DNA of 10,277 nucleotides from Kalaharituber pfeilii (taxonomy: Eukaryota; Ascomycota; Pezizomycetes; Pezizales; Pezizaceae): positions 1-10,277 of the forward strand of contig WHUZ01000355.1 of assembly GCA_015179045.1 (NCBI GenBank), in the 5' to 3' direction. Both the position numbers and the translations under genes were made by a program. Under the pieces are notes generated by a model. That model saw only the letters and a program-made list of their open reading frames with translations. It did no database searches and was not told where the DNA came from. This document shows positions 6,875 through 10,277 of the stretch, piece by piece; position 1 is the stretch's first letter; each line of letters starts with the position of its first letter.

Positions 6875-7617
6875 GGCAGGTTGTAGCTGGTGAGTCAGAG
6901 GGGTCCCGGTGGGTAGGCACAAAGGTAACTGTGTGGGACAGTGAGGTCTCAGGAATGAGGGGTGCCCTTGAAGCAGTTGATAGCAGTGCAAAAGTACTAC
7001 TACTCGTAGATTCTCAGGCAGCTATCAGTGTAGTCCAGAAAGTAAGAAAAACTGGCAAGGCAAGAACTGCAGACCTAGCGTAGGTGATAGAGCTAATTGC
7101 AGAGAGGTGGTAGAGGCTAAGGAAGGCAGATGCAGTGAAGCTGGCATGGGTCAAGGCCCACGTGGGGATAGAAGGCAATAAGAAGGCAGATGAGTTGGCT
7201 AAAGAGGGGGCCAAGGGCATGAGGTATGATGGGCAGGCCATTGAGAGTGGGCTCCGTCAAGAGTTAGTTCGAAAAAGAAAAGAGGAGAGGGAGCGTGCAG
7301 GGTTTGGGAAGGGCAAATTTGTGAAGTGGGGCAGGAGAGCACTCACAAATTACACTTAGCTGCGGACTGGAAAAGGCGGAGCTATGTGAAGGAGGATGGT
7401 CAGTGGCGAGTAGGTATAATGCACATATGGTGAGGCATGGAATGCTGAGCATGTAGTGTTCAGATGCATAGAACTAGAGCGACCCCAGAGGAAGAACAAA
7501 AATGAGTCACATGTCACCTGGCAGTCCTGGAAGGACCTAGAGGAGAAAGGATGGAAGCAAGAAGGCATGGAAGGTAACCCGGTCGAGTACTAGTTTGCTT
7601 GCCTCAATCTGAGGTAG
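6875..7617 (+). pseudogene. LINE A ORF2 C-terminus: RNase H plus CCHC knuckle, copy 2 (broken)
   Basis: In one frame without indels this reads KVTVWDSEVSGMRGALEAV (Glu motif), KVLLLVDSQAAI (Asp motif), WVKAHVGIEGNKKADELAKEGAKG (His and Asp retained, unlike copy 1, which has Tyr for His), then CTYGEAWNAEHVVFRC, a knuckle whose second Cys is Tyr, and the terminal stop at 7615-7617. Premature stops are at 7081, 7111, 7357, 7387, 7411, 7417 and 7591. Several face sense codons in copy 1 (TGG against TAG at 7111, 7357 and 7591; CAA against TAA at 7417), the pattern expected when RIP hits two copies independently. At the knuckle the copies preserve different cysteines, so the ancestor is likely to have had both. 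Confidence 0.89.
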
Positions 7618-7750
7618 CCGAGGGCCGAGGAACGGAGGGTACTAGGTGCTCAAGGGTGTATGTGGATTCCGTAGTTAGTTGTCTCAAACCTGGCCCGGGT
7701 ATATGGGTCCCTGCCATAGGCTGGTAGCCTGCATACGGGGTTACGTGAAT

Positions 7751-7772
7751 AAAAAAAAAAAAAAAAAAAAAA
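7751..7772 (+). other. Poly-A tail of LINE A, copy 2
   Basis: A run of 22 A after gttacgtgaat. The last two may belong to the target-site duplication. Confidence 0.9.
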
Positions 7773-7784
7773 TCCTTCTCAACA
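7771..7784 (+). repeat. Target-site duplication of LINE A, 3' half
   Basis: An exact second copy of 6861-6874, following the poly-A tail (the first two A are shared with the tail). In copy 1 of the large duplication the same site reads atgcttctcaata, altered at two positions. Confidence 0.9.
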
Positions 7785-8908
7785 TAACTACTGCCTAGTT
7801 AGTAGAATAATATAATGTAGTTCCTTTATACCACATTCCTCTTATACTGATAAAATACCAATACTAGTTAGCAGTAAAGTAGACAAGAATAAATCTTATA
7901 GGTACTTTACCTGACATGATGAAACACAATTTGGGCGCTTTGCAGAGGTAAGAGTTGTATTTGTTATTCATGTATCTTTTGGTAAGGTATGTTAGTAGAC
8001 TTATCATTCAGGACTCATATCCTGTATAACATGAACTCACGATAGTATTGATGAATAAGTGGGTATTAATATGGTAACAGACATAGCACTTCCAACTGCC
8101 AATTCCCCAGCAAATCGTAATACAATAAGAGCACTCTTTTCATACTGGTCCCCACATCTCTAGGTGTACATTTCCACTCTAGCATAGAGTGGCAAAGTGG
8201 GGTCTTTTTGTTCTAAATATGAGAAGGAGACGATACCAGTTAGATAGTTGGATTAAACTGGCTGTACAGTGCCCTCTTATTCAACAAGTCTACCTTAAAT
8301 AAATTAGCTACCATTATCATAAAAGTGGGCTAAGTGTTTAAAAAATATAGAATAAGTCGAGTCCTACCTGTAAACACCTTCCCACTGACTCCGAACTAAG
8401 TTGGAATTGGACTATGCAAATTGTCTATCCTGAGAATGTATATAATGCACCTACCGTTACACCAGTAGCAAACAGAAATAACTGCCGTATCAATTGCGAG
8501 ACCTATCTCAAGAAAAACATCTTCATGGCAAGATAGAAGGGCTAGGGGAGTTATCACTATATAGTTACAATGTGTCATGCAAGAGTTCCCGTGACAAGAT
8601 ATTTGCACTTGTACGATTAGCCAAATCCTGATAAAAGGAAATAAATTGGCCTTGCCATATATAGAAGTTTATGCAAGATGGGTCTTACTGAGTCCCTTGA
8701 GTCTAGGTATTGTTCAAGAATACAGTATCTATATGCATGCATGAACATAGTAGACTGATAGTTGCCTGGTTGCCTTGATTGGATCGAAGGCTGACAATAT
8801 AGGTAAGGGAGTGGAGAATTGGCTCAAGTTCTATAATGTATAAACAGCATATATAAAGAGTATTGGAAAAGTGGAAGCAAGGCAGCCTCACTGTCGCTGC
8901 TCATGACA
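7773..8908. other. Segment X, copy 2: AT-rich, no recognisable gene
   Basis: The duplicate of 852-1987, differing by roughly 8-10% in the stretches I compared. Short open frames on the minus strand (such as 8396-8608 and 8703-8891) are not conserved as frames in copy 1 and show no family motif, so I do not call genes here. The end of the segment, TGTCGCTGCTCATGAC at 8892-8907, is the left half of the possible inverted repeat described for 5025-5039. Confidence 0.7.
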
Positions 8909-9079
8909 GTAAAGCGAAAAAAATATTGCTTCAAATACCTTAGTGCAATGATCTGCTAACATTTATAAGGTAGTGCTAACCTCTGCTAGCATTATGCCGC
9001 GAAAAAGCAAGTGTTCCTGTGACAAGTCTGGATCCTAGTCTTCAGTGGTCCTCTTACCATACGGTAAGGCAAGTAACGT
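8909..9079 (+). repeat. ~170-bp direct repeat, third copy (before LINE B copy 2)
   Basis: This is the counterpart of 1988-2159 within the second copy of the 6.9-kb duplication, again abutting LINE B sequence at 9080. Its presence shows that the LINE B junction existed before the large duplication. Confidence 0.87.
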
Positions 9080-10277
9080 TAGAGGAGGAGGTGAAAGCGG
9101 CCCTAAGAAGCACAAAAAACATATCAGCGCCAGGTCCAGATGGAATTGGATATCGCCTTATTAAAGCGGCATTGAAGACACCATTCGGAGACCAGCTAGT
9201 GAAATGAGGTTGCAGAGAAGTAGATATAGAACCAGATTCCCAAGAGTGGAAGAAAATGAAGGTTGTTATGATACTGAAAACCAGGCAAGGATATTAGAAC
9301 AACAAAGGCCTAGAGACTAATCAATCTAATAAACTGTATAGGCAAGATTGGAGAGAAGGTAATAGCAAACCGGCTCCAGAAGGAAATAGGACTCTTCCAT
9401 AAACTGCAGCTGATGTGAGGAAGGGCAGAAATGCAGTGCAAGCAATAGTGAGGGCAGTGACAAAGGTATAGAGGTGCCTGCACAAAGGGGAGAGGCAGCA
9501 TAGGTCACAGCAGATGTAAAAGGGGGTTTAATATTATTAGAAAGGAGGTGGTATTGAGAAGGATAGAGGAGAAGGAGAGCGTGAGGTAAGAAAGAAGAGG
9601 AGGTGGCTGGAGAACTTCATGGGATAAGAGAATTCGGTAATGGAGTAGAATGAAAGAGTGAGAGGAAGAGGGAAGGCTAATGTAGGTATCATATAGGGGT
9701 CCCCACTGTCACCAGTTATTTTTATGGTACCAACAATGGAGAAGATTAAGAAGAGAGTAAGGGAGGTAGTGACAGGAATAGAGGTTGAGGCACCTTTATA
9801 TGTGGATAATATAGTAGTGACAGTCCTAGACTGGTATAGCTATTGGGATATGAGAAGGCTGTGAGAGAAGGTAAAGAAGGAGGTGAAGGAGGTAGTAGAG
9901 GAGGATCAGATCCTACTGCCCTACTGGAAGAGTTGAAGTGGGAGATGATAACGTTTGGCATGGAAAAGAGGTAGAAGAAGGAGAGGGAGTTTCTGAAGTG
10001 GGTAGGGGTCATCTTTGATGAAAATTTGACCTTCACGGCATACTAGAAAAACAGAGTTAGCAGAGCAAGAAGGTTGACCGGAGCACTAGCGGGGTTGGAA
10101 ATAGGGATTGGGGAAATAAGCCCGAGGAGCTGGAGACAGATTTACATGGGTATGATTAGAGTAGTGGGCCATGTGGGGTAGTGAGATAGGTTGGAGAGGA
10201 TAGAGGGAATGGAGAAGAGAAATGGAGAGTACAGCTGCAAGCATTAAAGAAGGCAGCTGGAGGGGGAGAGGCACAGG
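9080..10277 (+). pseudogene. LINE B reverse transcriptase, copy 2 (broken, runs off window)
   Basis: The same 5'-truncated LINE B as at 2160, with the same breakpoint. It reads TLEEEVKAALRSTKNISAPGPDGIGYRLIKAALKTPFGDQ, then frameshifts after DQLV at about 9203. EWKKMKVV keeps TGG where copy 1 has TAG. Motif A, ADVKGG, is followed by the same one-base frame break as in copy 1, the motif B Gln is again TAG, and the tetrad is YVDN at 9799-9810, again lacking the second Asp. A private deletion of 10 bases removes part of the motif B helix near 9716. Shared lesions are likely to predate the duplication; private ones postdate it. The RNase H part lies beyond the window. Confidence 0.9.

Larger units (their letters stand above)
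6875..7772 (+). mobile_element. LINE A (Tad1-like), 5'-truncated insertion, copy 2
   Basis: This is a complete record of a short (~0.9-kb) 5'-truncated LINE insertion: 5' breakpoint at 6875 just upstream of the RNase H motifs, ORF2 end at 7615-7617, 3' UTR, 22-A tail at 7751-7772, and a 12-14-bp target-site duplication on both sides. The product is a typical dead-on-arrival LINE copy. It corresponds base for base to 1-851 in the other duplication copy. Confidence 0.93.
6921..10277 (+). repeat. Large direct duplication, copy 2 (partial)
   Basis: This is the second copy of 1-3358, in the same orientation, cut by the window end. It carries its own private changes, for example a 10-bp deletion in the reverse transcriptase near 9716 relative to copy 1, and different in-frame stop codons in LINE A. 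The matching LINE A junction (6861-6875) and LINE B junction (9079/9080) show that both insertions predate the duplication. Confidence 0.92.

Noticed and set aside
8396..8608. 70-codon minus-strand frame in segment X
   Set aside because: No recognisable domain, and the equivalent frame in copy 1 is not intact.
1..10277. Host protein-coding genes, tRNA or rRNA genes
   Set aside because: Both strands were read; no intact conserved gene, tRNA-like cloverleaf or rRNA sequence was recognised.

Overview
The window looks like a repeat-rich, gene-free stretch of a filamentous ascomycete genome (Pezizomycotina). The reasoning is indirect. The recognisable coding remnants are non-LTR retrotransposon (LINE) pieces of the fungal Tad1-like type, with reverse transcriptase, a C-terminal RNase H and a CCHC knuckle, plus a hAT transposase tail. 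Differences between duplicated copies are dominated by CpA->TpA / TpG->TpA transitions, the signature of repeat-induced point mutation (RIP). No intact host gene, tRNA or rRNA was seen, and species cannot be assigned.

Layout. (1) 1-851: 3' end of a 5'-truncated LINE ('LINE A': RNase H, CCHC knuckle, 3' UTR, poly-A). (2) 852-1987: AT-rich DNA without recognisable coding ('segment X'). (3) 1988-2159: a ~170-bp block that recurs at 4694-4863. (4) 2160-4693: a second, different 5'-truncated LINE ('LINE B': RT, RNase H, CCHC, 3' UTR, 31-A tail) inserted between the two copies of that block. (5) 4864-6860: 'segment Y', with a minus-strand hAT transposase C-terminal remnant (about 5670-6311) and ~73-bp tandem repeats centred on a short palindrome (6336-6560). 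(6) 6861-7784: a second copy of LINE A, now with its 5' truncation point and a 12-14-bp target-site duplication visible. (7) 7773-8908: second copy of X. (8) 8909-9079: third copy of the ~170-bp block. (9) 9080-10277: second copy of LINE B, running off the end.

Bases 1 to ~3358 therefore match 6921-10277 collinearly at an offset of about 6,920 bp. The window shows one full period, and the start of a second, of a large duplication that is probably tandem. In a 120-bp sample the copies differ at about 10% of positions, mostly by RIP-type changes.

History read from the junctions: a continuous X-170bp-Y locus took LINE B (with an abnormally long ~170-bp flanking duplication) and LINE A (with an ordinary short one). 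The composite was then duplicated and the copies were mutated by RIP. Nothing here looks capable of making a functional protein. The parts most worth a second look are the 6.9-kb duplication, the ~170-bp duplication around LINE B, and the palindromic 73-bp repeats beside the hAT remnant.
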